Below, one piece after another: positions 33,513-42,686 of a stretch of 64,000 nt of DNA. Within the stretch, counting starts at the first letter, position 1; every line of letters begins with the position of its first letter. Source of the DNA: Diplonema japonicum (lineage: Eukaryota; Euglenozoa; Diplonemea; Diplonemida; Diplonemidae); the NCBI GenBank assembly GCA_964019335.1, contig OZ025687.1:186001-250000 (forward strand), in the 5' to 3' direction. The translations under genes were made by a program, and so were the position numbers. The notes under the pieces are model-generated. The model did no database searches and was not told the DNA's origin. It worked only from the letters and a program-made list of their open reading frames with translations.

Positions 33513-33587
33513 GAAATTAGGCCCAGGAGTGAAATAATGTTACATTATTTCACGCTCAAACATTATTTCACTCCTGGGCCTAATTTC
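33513..33587. repeat. Perfect 27-bp inverted repeat with 21-nt loop
   Basis: Arms 33513-33539 and 33561-33587 are exact reverse complements (core GGCCCAGGAGTGAAATAATG). The overlapping segment 33529-33553 is itself palindromic (GTGAAATAATG, TTA, CATTATTTCAC), so two alternative hairpins compete. Confidence 0.9.
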
Positions 33588-33689
33588 AAGGTAAACTGGG
33601 AGTGAAAATAAAGCTGGGAGTGACATAAAGTAAAATCTTATTTTCACTCCCACCCTTGAAAACCCGGCTCGAGTTATATAAAAAAAAAA

Positions 33690-36600
33690 TTTGATAAATT
33701 TCGGTGTGCGGGTGGGTGCTCACCGTTCAGGGAGAAATTCACACTAATCGGTCACCGTTCTGCGGTTGCTGTCTGGTGCCTGCGGTGGCTGTTTGTCGCG
33801 ATGAGATGGACGGCATCTGGGCGAGAAACATTGCTTGGAGTCGTGCTAGGTAGGGGGCGGTTTGGCTCGAGGAGAAGAGTGGTCTCCTGTCGTAGCCGTG
33901 TGTCGTCGGGCCCCCAAGATGTCGAAGGGTGTGTACCCTTGTCTTTGCGTTGGCGGGGAAAGCATTCTTCCCACTCTTTGCTGTGCATTTCTGAATACGT
34001 CCTAAGATGTATCGCATCCTTCCAGCCTTCTCTGTGAGCCAGTCCTGGTCGTCGAGGGGTCCAGCCAAGGACTGCCGGGTGGCCTGCTCATAGTCTACTG
34101 CGAGCTCCATCGTCGTGACGGACGTCAACTTCCTACCTGCGTACCATCTTAGGCTTTTCAGCCACCTGAGGACGCTCTTCATGTAGAACATTAGGACCTT
34201 TCCCGACGCTCCGTTCGATTTCAACAGCTCCACTGTGGGCACAGTGTGCTGCTTCCCCGTTGTGATCTCATCCCACGGGTTGGTGGTGAGGATTCTGGTG
34301 CTCCGTTCAGCCGCTCTGGCGTCTCGTCTTGACACGACATCCAACAGGTATCGTTGCACGACTGCCGCCTGTTGCTTCGCAGCCCCCGTTGCGCCCCTTG
34401 GAATGATCCCGTGGAGGGCGGTCACTGCAGGTAGGTCACTTCGCGTCATCCCGCCATATCTTTCGTTTGTCAGGGCAGCTCTCGCTGGTGCACATTCCCA
34501 TAGGGCGTGCTCCGTGACTTCTGTCGTCGTCTGGCATCGATGGTCGCAGACGTCGCACGCAAGAGACGAGCTTTCCACACCCTCACGTTCATCCAATTGC
34601 TTCCCCCACACTCGAGGGTGTACCGTGAACACTGCACCGCTGATGATCCGCCGCAGTCTGTACGATATCAGCGGTCTCCGTGACTGGAGCTTCCTCCACC
34701 AGGCGTTCGTGGACGGACATGCACCCGCTTCCATTCCAGCAAAAGACGACCTGCCGTGGATCAATTCCTTTGCAACAGCCGGTCTGATCGCCTGTCTTAC
34801 TTCATGGCGTCTCGCACTGGGCACCAGAGCGCGCAAACCTTCAATGAAGGACCACCCCTTGTTCAGGAAGGGTAGCCACCTCTTCAGCAAGACCCCTAGC
34901 GGCCCCCTCTCCTCGTCGTCCTCTCGCTCCCGGTACAGTGTAACAATCTCATTGACTCGCTGCCACAGTTGTGGGGAGGTGAGGCTTTCTCGCATCAGGC
35001 AGTTCACCGTGTTGTAAACAATCTTCGCTTGTGGATATGCTGTGTGTCCAGGTAACAGCACATTGAGCACAGCCATCGGGGATCTCATCCTGAAGCGCGG
35101 TCCCCACAGGGAAGTCACCGTCGCTGTACAGAGCTTCTTCAGCTGGTTGTCAGACGGCGCAGCGTAGGTCGTACCGTATAGACAGGATGGTAGCACAGTG
35201 CCCGTCAGCATTGACGCCTTGTTCCCGAAGCTTAATGGCAATGCACCAAGCCGGGACAAACGGCCTTCGGCGGAATGTAGCTTGTCCAAACTATGTTTCC
35301 CGTTCATGTTCAGGATCACGCCAAGCGCCTTGATCCCCTTCGTCACTCTGAACGATGAGCCTGTGCACTTCAACCAAGGGCCGATCTCATCCTTCGTCGA
35401 GAATGCTTGTGACTTGTTTTCGTTAAGGCGCATGCCTGTCCGCTCGCAAAACTCGATTGTTTTGTTGGTCGCTCTCTTGAGTACCTCGACCAAACGCGCA
35501 AGTAGGTACGCGTCGTCCGCGTACGACAGCGATCGCGAGCCAGGTACCTCAGCAATCACGCACTTCACCATCACTGACACCAGAGCGTTCACCAGGATGA
35601 CGGAGATTGGACACCCTTGGAGAATTCCATTTGTCACGTGGAACTCGGAACCCACGCCAGTAGGGAAGCGGAAACGTCTTTTGAGGCCTGCGTACATCGC
35701 TTTGAGCGGGGTCAGTATCCTCTGGTGCAAACCCAGGTCTTGCATAAGCCCGAACGCTACTTTCTGTGGCACCCTGTCGAAGCACTTGACGAAGTCCAGT
35801 GCTATGCCGTTAAGAGGGGTGTTGGTCAGCATCGCCGTCTCCAGCTGCGTGCTGAGCTCCATCAGGATGCTGTCCGTCCCGTGACGTGGTCGAAAACCAT
35901 GCTGCGAGTCGTCCGCCCATTTCTCTTGCCATGGCGATATATCACGCAACCTGGCACAGGCCCACAGTCTGTAGACCGCACTCGTGACTGTGATGGGGCG
36001 GTGGTTGAGCGGAGTCCTCTCGCCTCCCTTCGGGATCAGCGTAACCAACGCCGTCAGGAGTGCCTTCGGCCACTTCCCTGTCACCTCGATGGCGTTGAAG
36101 AGCATCGCCCACGCATCCAACAATACATTTGGCATAGCGCGAAGTTCTGCCATCCTCCACCCATCAACTCCCGGTGCTGTCCTCGTCGATTTCTTGGCCA
36201 GAACTGCTCTCAGATCAGCCCCTGTCAGTGGCTGGAGCACCATGTCATGCGTCGAGATGTATGGCCCGTATCTAGCCTTGAAGGCCTCGTACGATGGTTC
36301 TTCATGCCCTTCACCGTACATCTGGAGCACGCCGTCCCATTCCGCGTGCATCATCCTGTCCATCTCGTCGAGGTCTGCGGTCAGCACTCCGCCGCTCTCC
36401 ACTGCCTGCGCCGCTGACGTAGAAGTGTTTTTCACAAAGGCGGTCATCCCCCTCCGCTCCTCCTGGAACTGGGTGTTGATCCTCGCCTCGTACTTCTTCT
36501 CCCGCTCCACTCTCGTGTCCTTTGCGATCTCGCGTAGTAGCGAGGAGAGGTTGTCGTCTAGCAGTTGAAGTCTGGTGACAATCGACTCCAGGTCATCCTT

Positions 36601-37569
36601 CAGCAAGTTCCTATCAAACACTGGAGGGTTCGGCAGTTTCTCCAGCAAACTCAGAGCATTCGCCCAAGTCTTCAACAGAACTACTGGCATGTTGCACACT
36701 TGTCCCTTGTCAATCATCACCTGGATTTCCGCGCTGATGTGTGCAAGCTTCCTCTGCAAACAGGCAATCGACTTCTGTCTACCCACCGCTGCGCCCGTGG
36801 CTTCCTTTACAGACTTGGCCGACAGGCATTTCTCCTTGGGTTTGCGCTCCTCGCCCCTCCCTCGGAAAGTCTTCTGTTGCTCCATCGGCACGCCTGTGAT
36901 GCAGTGTCTTTCCGAGACGTCAGCCAGCACACGGTATGCGCCGTCGATGTCCTCAAGTTTTTGGATGAATCTCTCCGCCTGTAGCAGCTCAATCACGTGG
37001 TCATCACTAGCAGTCGACACCGGCAGTTCCTTCGGGATGAAGTACTTGCGTGTCTTGCTCTTGAGAGTAGGGATACACAGTTTGATGGAGAGGCATCTGT
37101 GTTCGTTGGTATACACCGTGTCGTGGACCCACGCCTTCTGTAGTCCCGCCGCAGCGATCGGGTTCATCAAGACGTAGTCGATGCGTGTCTTTGTGTCAGT
37201 GGCTCTCCTCACAAAGGTGTGGCTCGGCCTTACCCCGTCTTTCTCGGCCTGCATTGCTGCTGCATCCACCCAGTCACACCCAACCGCCTGCTGTAGTACA
37301 CCTGATTGCGACACCTCGGTGTTTAGGTCCCCCGCGACGATGATAGGAACATCTCCCAGGGCACATCTCATCTCGTTCAGCACCTTGTTCAAAAGTGTCT
37401 CACGCTGGTGTTTGCCGTAACTTCCCGAGTGGCAATATACCACAATGAGGTGGAGCCACATGTCTCGTCCGTCCAAGTTGATCATAGCATGGACCCACCT
37501 GTTGCCGTCGTCCATCGAAGCGACTGCTTTGACTATCGCCGGCCTGCACCGCTGTACTAGTAAAACTAG
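33690..37569 (-). mobile_element. Non-LTR (LINE-type) retrotransposon, 5'-truncated
   Basis: Contains an endonuclease plus reverse transcriptase frame (next entry), then a short 3' UTR ending near 33700 in the GGTGAGC... motif shared with the other remnants. There is no poly-A tail and no long terminal repeat. The 5' end falls inside the apurinic-endonuclease domain near 37569, only about 40 nt past the stop of the exchanger gene. The exact ends and any target duplication cannot be fixed by eye. Confidence 0.9.
33739..37569 (-). CDS. APE endonuclease-reverse transcriptase polyprotein of a LINE (N-terminus missing)
   Basis: An uninterrupted frame of about 1276 codons. Endonuclease remnant (about 1-165): VVYCHSGS, IIVAGDLNTEV, RPSHTFVRR with TRIDYVLM, and NEHRCLSIKL where family members usually have SDH; the first catalytic motifs (QE.H region) are lost with the 5' end. 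Reverse transcriptase (about 510-780): TLIPKGGERTPLNHRPITV, QHGFRPRHGTDSI, LDFVKCFDRV, NGILQGCPISVIL and catalytic LSYADDAYLLA, all intact. C-terminal region: CDVCDHRCQTTTEVTEHALW, then EC, a zinc-binding motif usual in LINEs. No ATG near the 5' end is compatible with a full protein, so this copy is probably inactive by itself, yet the open frame implies recent insertion. No RNase H domain is obvious. Confidence 0.92.
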   Translation of the reverse strand, partial: LVLLVQRCRPAIVKAVASMDDGNRWVHAMINLDGRDMWLHLIVVYCHSGSYGKHQRETLLNKVLNEMRCALGDVPIIVAGDLNTEVSQSGVLQQAVGCDWVDAAAMQAEKDGVRPSHTFVRRATDTKTRIDYVLMNPIAAAGLQKAWVHDTVYTNEHRCLSIKLCIPTLKSKTRKYFIPKELPVSTASDDHVIELLQAERFIQKLEDIDGAYRVLADVSERHCITGVPMEQQKTFRGRGEERKPKEKCLSAKSVKEATGAAVGRQKSIACLQRKLAHISAEIQVMIDKGQVCNMPVVLLKTWANALSLLEKLPNPPVFDRNLLKDDLESIVTRLQLLDDNLSSLLREIAKDTRVEREKKYEARINTQFQEERRGMTAFVKNTSTSAAQAVESGGVLTADLDEMDRMMHAEWDGVLQMYGEGHEEPSYEAFKARYGPYISTHDMVLQPLTGADLRAVLAKKSTRTAPGVDGWRMAELRAMPNVLLDAWAMLFNAIEVTGKWPKALLTALVTLIPKGGERTPLNHRPITVTSAVYRLWACARLRDISPWQEKWADDSQHGFRPRHGTDSILMELSTQLETAMLTNTPLNGIALDFVKCFDRVPQKVAFGLMQDLGLHQRILTPLKAMYAGLKRRFRFPTGVGSEFHVTNGILQGCPISVILVNALVSVMVKCVIAEVPGSRSLSYADDAYLLARLVEVLKRATNKTIEFCERTGMRLNENKSQAFSTKDEIGPWLKCTGSSFRVTKGIKALGVILNMNGKHSLDKLHSAEGRLSRLGALPLSFGNKASMLTGTVLPSCLYGTTYAAPSDNQLKKLCTATVTSLWGPRFRMRSPMAVLNVLLPGHTAYPQAKIVYNTVNCLMRESLTSPQLWQRVNEIVTLYREREDDEERGPLGVLLKRWLPFLNKGWSFIEGLRALVPSARRHEVRQAIRPAVAKELIHGRSSFAGMEAGACPSTNAWWRKLQSRRPLISYRLRRIISGAVFTVHPRVWGKQLDEREGVESSSLACDVCDHRCQTTTEVTEHALWECAPARAALTNERYGGMTRSDLPAVTALHGIIPRGATGAAKQQAAVVQRYLLDVVSRRDARAAERSTRILTTNPWDEITTGKQHTVPTVELLKSNGASGKVLMFYMKSVLRWLKSLRWYAGRKLTSVTTMELAVDYEQATRQSLAGPLDDQDWLTEKAGRMRYILGRIQKCTAKSGKNAFPANAKTRVHTLRHLGGPTTHGYDRRPLFSSSQTAPYLARLQAMFLAQMPSISSRQTATAGTRQQPQNGDRLV

Positions 37570-37607
37570 GAAAAAAAAAAAAAATACAATGTATTGTATT
37601 TCCCGTC

Positions 37608-40600
37608 TCACTGCCTAACATGATGCAGTCCCTTCTGAGGAGAAGAGTTTAAAGGGATGTGGTTACCATTAGTAGCCCCATTCGTTTCAAGCTGTCGTGA
37701 GCTGCCGTATAATGGGTTATAGGTAGGCTGCTGTAGCCGTGGTACAATTGATGGATATGACTGATTTGCTGTGTACGGGGAGGAAGGTACTACCGGCTGA
37801 CCACGGCCCCTGCCAGCTGCGGTTGCACGCTGGAGCTCTTCTCTTATGATCTGTTTCATGTCGTCTTTGGTGATGCTCTCTTGTTCAGGTTCTTTGGCAA
37901 CGATTCGCCTCTTTTCCTTCTCGTTCGTCGTGGCGGCTGACGAGGTGGCAGTGTTCGTCTTCAACTTGAAATCCTTGAGCTCCTGCGGCTCCCTCCAGCA
38001 CCTCACACCCGTTTCCTTATTCCAGAAGTAAGGTCTGTTATAAGTGGTGTCCCACGTCTCCCTCCATTGGGTTTCATTGTCTTGCTTCTGATGCTGTTGT
38101 TGGGATTGAGGTTGGGGTTGGGGTCGGTCCCACTCGATTTGCTTTACCACAGGAGGCACTGGGGCATTGACATATTCGGGTGCTGCCTTTGGTTCCAGCG
38201 CTTGCGGTAGCTGGAGCTGTGGCAGCTCTGTGTTGTCCGGAGCCAGCAATTCCTTTGAAGGCGGGGGGCTTCTGTCAAATGCCTTGCTCAAAGATGTTCT
38301 CGCGTACTCTTCGCCCCGTAGACCGGACCACAGCGCAATGCTGCGAATTTTTGACTTCATCCTCCCCCACCGCTGCAGCGCCCTAGTGTGCACCGACCCC
38401 CACACAGACTCATCTACAAGAAACACAATGGCGTGGTTTGAAAAGCTCCCGTATTTGAACCCTGGTGGCAGAAGCTGCGGGAACCTGAGTGTGTCCTCCT
38501 CTTGGTACTCCCACACTTGCCCCTTTATCAACACGGCGATCGCGTTCTCTGGCATCTTTATTCTTTTGCACGCACCCCACTCGTCCCCTCTACTTGCGTC
38601 CAGTACATACTCCACATACCCACCTCGTGCAGTCTTTGATATCCTCTTCTTGTCCCACAGGTTGTACGTTGAGTCGATGCCCATCAGCATGCGTGTCACA
38701 TCTATCCCGTTGGCCCGCCACAGCTCTGACGCTAAAGAAGAGAAGTCGTTTAAGAGTTGTGCTAGCTTCTTAGCATCTAAAAAGAGCATCTGAAATGAAA
38801 ATGATCACCGCCCACCCCCCGACCACATACCGTGCACTCGGTCTCTGTGAAGGTCTCGCTGAAACGCTCCGACCCCTTGTGCGGTGAGGTCAATAGAGAC
38901 TGAAGACCGAGAGTGTACCCGCAACCGTAGGCAAACAGCTTACGTCCCAACCTGATCTGAACCACACCCGTGGCGACGATGAACAGGCCAGGGCACGCCC
39001 ATGACTTGTCCGTGGGGCGGTTGAGCTCTTTGGACTTGATGCGCATGAAAGACGACTTCAAGTCAGCGTTCCACGTCTGTAGCGCACCCGGCTCGGAAGC
39101 CATCTCACGCAAGGCACGTTGAGCTTCAGGTTCGCAACCAGAGAACCAACTGGTTAGCTCTAGTATTTCGTCAGTGCTCGGAAGCTCCATCTTGTCGGGG
39201 AACTTCTTCTCGATTTTCTTCATCTGCTTCTCAATGCCCTTCACGAGCAGCAATTTATCCTATGTGGTGGGTGTGCGGGCGGTGCAACGGGCATACCCCT
39301 TCATCGATCCTTCCTTCCTTCAGCAAGGCACCTACCTCGCTGCGCATGTTGTTCAGTGTGCTCCTCGACGCGTGGCGCGTGCGCACCGCACGTGCATAAC
39401 CAGCGAGCGAGGGGTCGTTGCGAATCATGTTGCTGAGCTTGTTGACGGTGTCAGTGGACGTCTGTGTGTGTGGTCGACATGAAGGGCAGGATACCTTTTT
39501 AGAGTGAGCAACGATTACTTTCGCCACACTGGGCTCCGCCAGTAACGGGATCTTCTGCTGTGCGTAGCGGTGAATCATGAGGTACCCGACTGCTATCTCA
39601 AAAGACGACTTTATCTGTAGCGGCGATGGACCAAAGCAAAGGAGTGCATACCCATGTTTTCCTTCTGAACCAGTTGAACTTAGGTGCCACCATGATGGCG
39701 TCAAGACTGTTTGCCTCGAGGTACCCAGGGCTCTCTGCCGAGAGGGTATCGGGGTTCAGCTCGTAGGCAGCTTGCACTATTTCAGACAGCCTCCGAGCAG
39801 ACACAGCAGCGATAGCACCCCCTGCGTACTGAGTATGGATGGAGGATACCGCAGTGTTCAGGTACGCAATGCGGCCTGCCTCGAGCGCTTCCTGATGACT
39901 GAAGGCATCCAACTCGCGGAGGTTGCCTTTATGGTTGTAGGGATCTATGTAGGTCTCTTCAAGGTCCTCTCCGAGGTCTGTTATGTTACCTACGTTTTTC
40001 CAGTTGCAGTCGTAGTACAGAGGTTCCTTGCGCAGCTCGTAGATCTCGTTGTTGGAGACGTCTCTGATCTGCTCAAACTTCTCTTTCATCATGCGCCGCC
40101 TCCTGAGCTCAACGGCGTTCAGCTCGAAGTACGACACAAGCTTCTGCGTTGTGGTCCCGTTGACAAGCAGCGTCAGGATCACAATGCCAGCCGTGTGGAA
40201 AACCACCTTGTCCCGCACGTTTGGCTGCACCACTTCGGTGTCGTTTTGCAATACGAGCGCTAGTGAAAGACCGACCGCACCTCTGAGCCCGCCCCACGCC
40301 ACCAGTGCGATGGTGCCGCCCGACAGCTTGGACGCAGGTCTGCACATATTCATTGCATAACAAAAGGCACCACAGACAAGCCCCCTCACGATGTTGATGG
40401 TCGCGTAGGTAATGACGAGGTACACGGCGTCCATGCCCTCCAGGTTGTTAAACGCCTTCAAGGCGACGATCATCCCTGCAAGTGCGAAGATACAGGAGTT
40501 TGTAAGAAATACAGCAACCTCCCAGAAGTGGTGCAAAGTGTGTTCCACCTCAGGTGAGATGCAGTGTCGGAAGTACGAGAGGTAGCACCCCAGGGCAACG

Positions 40601-41772
40601 AGACCCAGGACGCCCGACACCTTTGCGAACGCCTCGCAGACGAAGAAGGTTATGTAGGATGAGGTGAGGGTGAGCGTGACTTCGATGAGAGTGTCATTGA
40701 AAACGCGTTCCAAGGACTTGACGGTGATGAAGGCGATGACAAGGCCGATCACGGGGCCACCGAGGGCGACGTACAGAAAGTTCCACACGATGGACAAGAT
40801 GCTGTCCTTCAGCTCGCATTCGAACTCTGGACAGTAGCACTGGTCTGTGCAGGACGACCAGTCCACGTCGCAGCTCTTCCGCTTCACGGCACCGATCAGC
40901 ACGTTGAAGAACACAATCGCCGTCCCGTCATTGAACAGCGATTCCCCTTCAATCATAGTCGATGTTAGCTTCGAGGCGCCCAGCTCCTTCAGCAGCGCTA
41001 CCACTGCCACGGGGTCGGTCGCGCTCAAGATTGTCCCGAACAGCAGACATGCCTCCATTGTCCACTCGTATTTCGTGAAGAACACCTTCGCCACGGTCCC
41101 TGTCAGCACCGAGGCGATCATCAGCCCAGGGCCAGCCAACAAGATACACGGCCCCACAACCTTCTTGAAAACCGGAATTTCCATTGCAAATGCTGACTCG
41201 AAGATCAGAACCGGCAAGAATGCGTACATGATCAAGTGGGGGTTCATGTCTGCAAGCCCCATGTATGTGTCCCAGGTGGAGTCTGTGCCGGCAACCTTGC
41301 CGATGGCACCGAAGCCGCACCCCAAGAGGAACATGACAACTGTGAAGGGAATCTTTGTGTCGAGGCAGACAAAGCGCACGAGGGCACCGAAGGCGAAGGT
41401 CCCGAAGAGGATGAGGAGGTTGTGAGGGGCTTTAGCATGGTCTTCGTCAGCTGCAGTGATCGTGCCTTGGCCTTCGGAGGTGTGTGTACCAAAAAGCTGC
41501 TGTGAACAGTAAGCCAAGGTCCCGTTTGTAACGTGAAGTATGCACTCCCGCTCAAACCAGGTGGGGTCGATCCCTTCACAATCCACGTCATCGCTCTGTG
41601 TCAGGGTCACTGTGGGCGTAGGAAGTGTCACCGATCTCTCCACTGTCCGCGTGATGGTCTCGGTTTCGGTTTTTGTAAGAAGCGTCTCGGTAAAGGTAGG
41701 CGTTATACTGGGCGGGGCCGCACCTACCTCTATCCAGAACACTATAACCAGGATTGCGAGAAAAGGCTTCAT
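37608..41772 (-). CDS. Na+/H+ exchanger with cNMP-binding-like and WW domains
   Basis: Five exons, 41772-39652, 39614-39495, 39461-39297, 39259-38831 and 38789-37608; introns 37, 33, 37 and 41 nt; 1338 residues, all phase 0. Signal-like start (MKPFLAILVIVFWIEVGA), Thr-rich ectodomain to about residue 105, then a CPA1-type exchanger domain of about 12 helices (about 110-520). The ion-binding Asn-Asp pair is in GESLFNDGTAIVF (about 281), which indicates electroneutral Na+/H+ exchange. The long cytoplasmic tail has a cyclic-nucleotide-binding-like fold (about 870-1000; LFIVATGVVQIRLG, FTETECTMLFLDAKKLAQLL) whose phosphate cassette is degenerate (GLQSLLTSP, no Glu/Arg), and a WW domain (about 1177-1207; YNRPYFWNKETGVRCWREP). 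It resembles SLC9C/sperm NHE and SOS1, but I see no voltage sensor, and the WW domain is new to me. The retrotransposon starts within about 40 nt of its stop. Confidence 0.9.
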
Positions 41773-42047
41773 TTCTTATTCCCTTTTCTTTTTCTTTTTT
41801 TTTTTTTTTCTTTTTTTTTCCTTTTTCTGGTTCTCGCTTTTTTTTGTCTTTGTTTCTTTTTTTAAAATTCTTCGTATTCTTTTTTCTTATCTAATTCCTT
41901 TCTAACACATAATTGTTTTTTTTTTCTTGTTTTTGTCTTTTTTTTTTTTTTGTGGTGTGTCTCTGTATGAGGTGATGGTTATTGGAAAAACAAAAAAAGA
42001 AAAGTATATGAAAATGACTCAAAAGGGTGCGAAGTACGAGTGCGTGC

Positions 42048-42561
42048 TTACTTCTTCTTGGAGACACCAACGGTACGGCCACGACGGCCGGTGGTCTTGG
42101 TGTGCTGACCACGCACACGGAGGCCCCAGGCGTGACGGAGACCCCTGTGGTTCCTCATCTTCTTCAACCTCTCGAGGTCCTCACGGAGCTTGTTGTCCAC
42201 CAAGTTGGAGAGCATCTGACCGCTGGAACCATCCTTGGGGTCCTTCTTCCTGTTCAGGAACCAGTTGGGCACCTTGAACTCCTCGGGCTTGGAGATCACC
42301 TGCACAACACGCTCAATCTCTTCGTTGGAGAGGGTACCTGTAAAAAAAGAATTTAAAAAATATTTTTCCTCCCCCCATTCTCTACATACCGGCCCTGCGG
42401 TTCACGTCGACACCAGCCCTCTGGCAGGCAACGAAAGCCAACCTACGACCAACACCCTTAACGCCACGGATGGCGAACGGGACCTTCCTCTTACCGTCGC
42501 AGTTCGTGTTCAGAATACGCAACATGTGCTGGAAGTCCTCAGAGCCCATAACGAGAGTCAT
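42048..42561 (-). CDS. RPS18: 40S ribosomal protein S18 (uS13)
   Basis: Two exons, 42561-42390 and 42337-42048, joined across a 52-nt intron that splits a Gly codon (phase 1), giving 153 residues, the normal length. Seen: [20 protein letters not shown] and [20 protein letters not shown] in exon 1; the conserved [20 protein letters not shown]-terminus in exon 2. uS13 sits in the head of the small subunit and contacts the P-site tRNA and bridge B1. It is the shortest housekeeping gene in the array. Upstream is a long T run on the plus strand (42602-42634), so an A run on the coding strand precedes the leader. Confidence 0.97.
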
Positions 42562-42601
42562 CTTTGCTTACGATTTGGTCTAGCTTTGTATGGTTGTTCG
42601 T

Positions 42602-42635
<34 letters not shown>

Positions 42636-42686
42636 AAGCAGGCAAACAAACAAAAAAATATAAGATAAACTAGGTTGGAAAACCTG

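Larger units (their letters stand above)
33164..33670. mobile_element. 507-bp element with 24-bp terminal inverted repeats
   Basis: Left end 33164-33187 and right end 33647-33670 are inverted repeats matching at 22 of 24 positions, starting GAGCCGGGTTT. The interior holds a decayed tyrosine-recombinase-like frame (33250-33490), a perfect 27-bp inverted repeat (33513-33539 with 33561-33587) and several copies of the GTGAAATAATG / TTATTTTCAC word. I see no convincing target-site duplication. It is wedged between the fold-back repeat and the 3' end of the retrotransposon. Confidence 0.6.

Noticed and set aside
33739-37569. Viral or LTR-retrovirus origin of the reverse transcriptase
   Set aside because: No LTRs, protease or integrase; endonuclease-RT order and the YADD context are LINE-type.
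37570-37611. Extension of the LINE frame to 37611
   Set aside because: The extra codons are exchanger stop-region and T-tract sequence with a GTG start; not part of the element.
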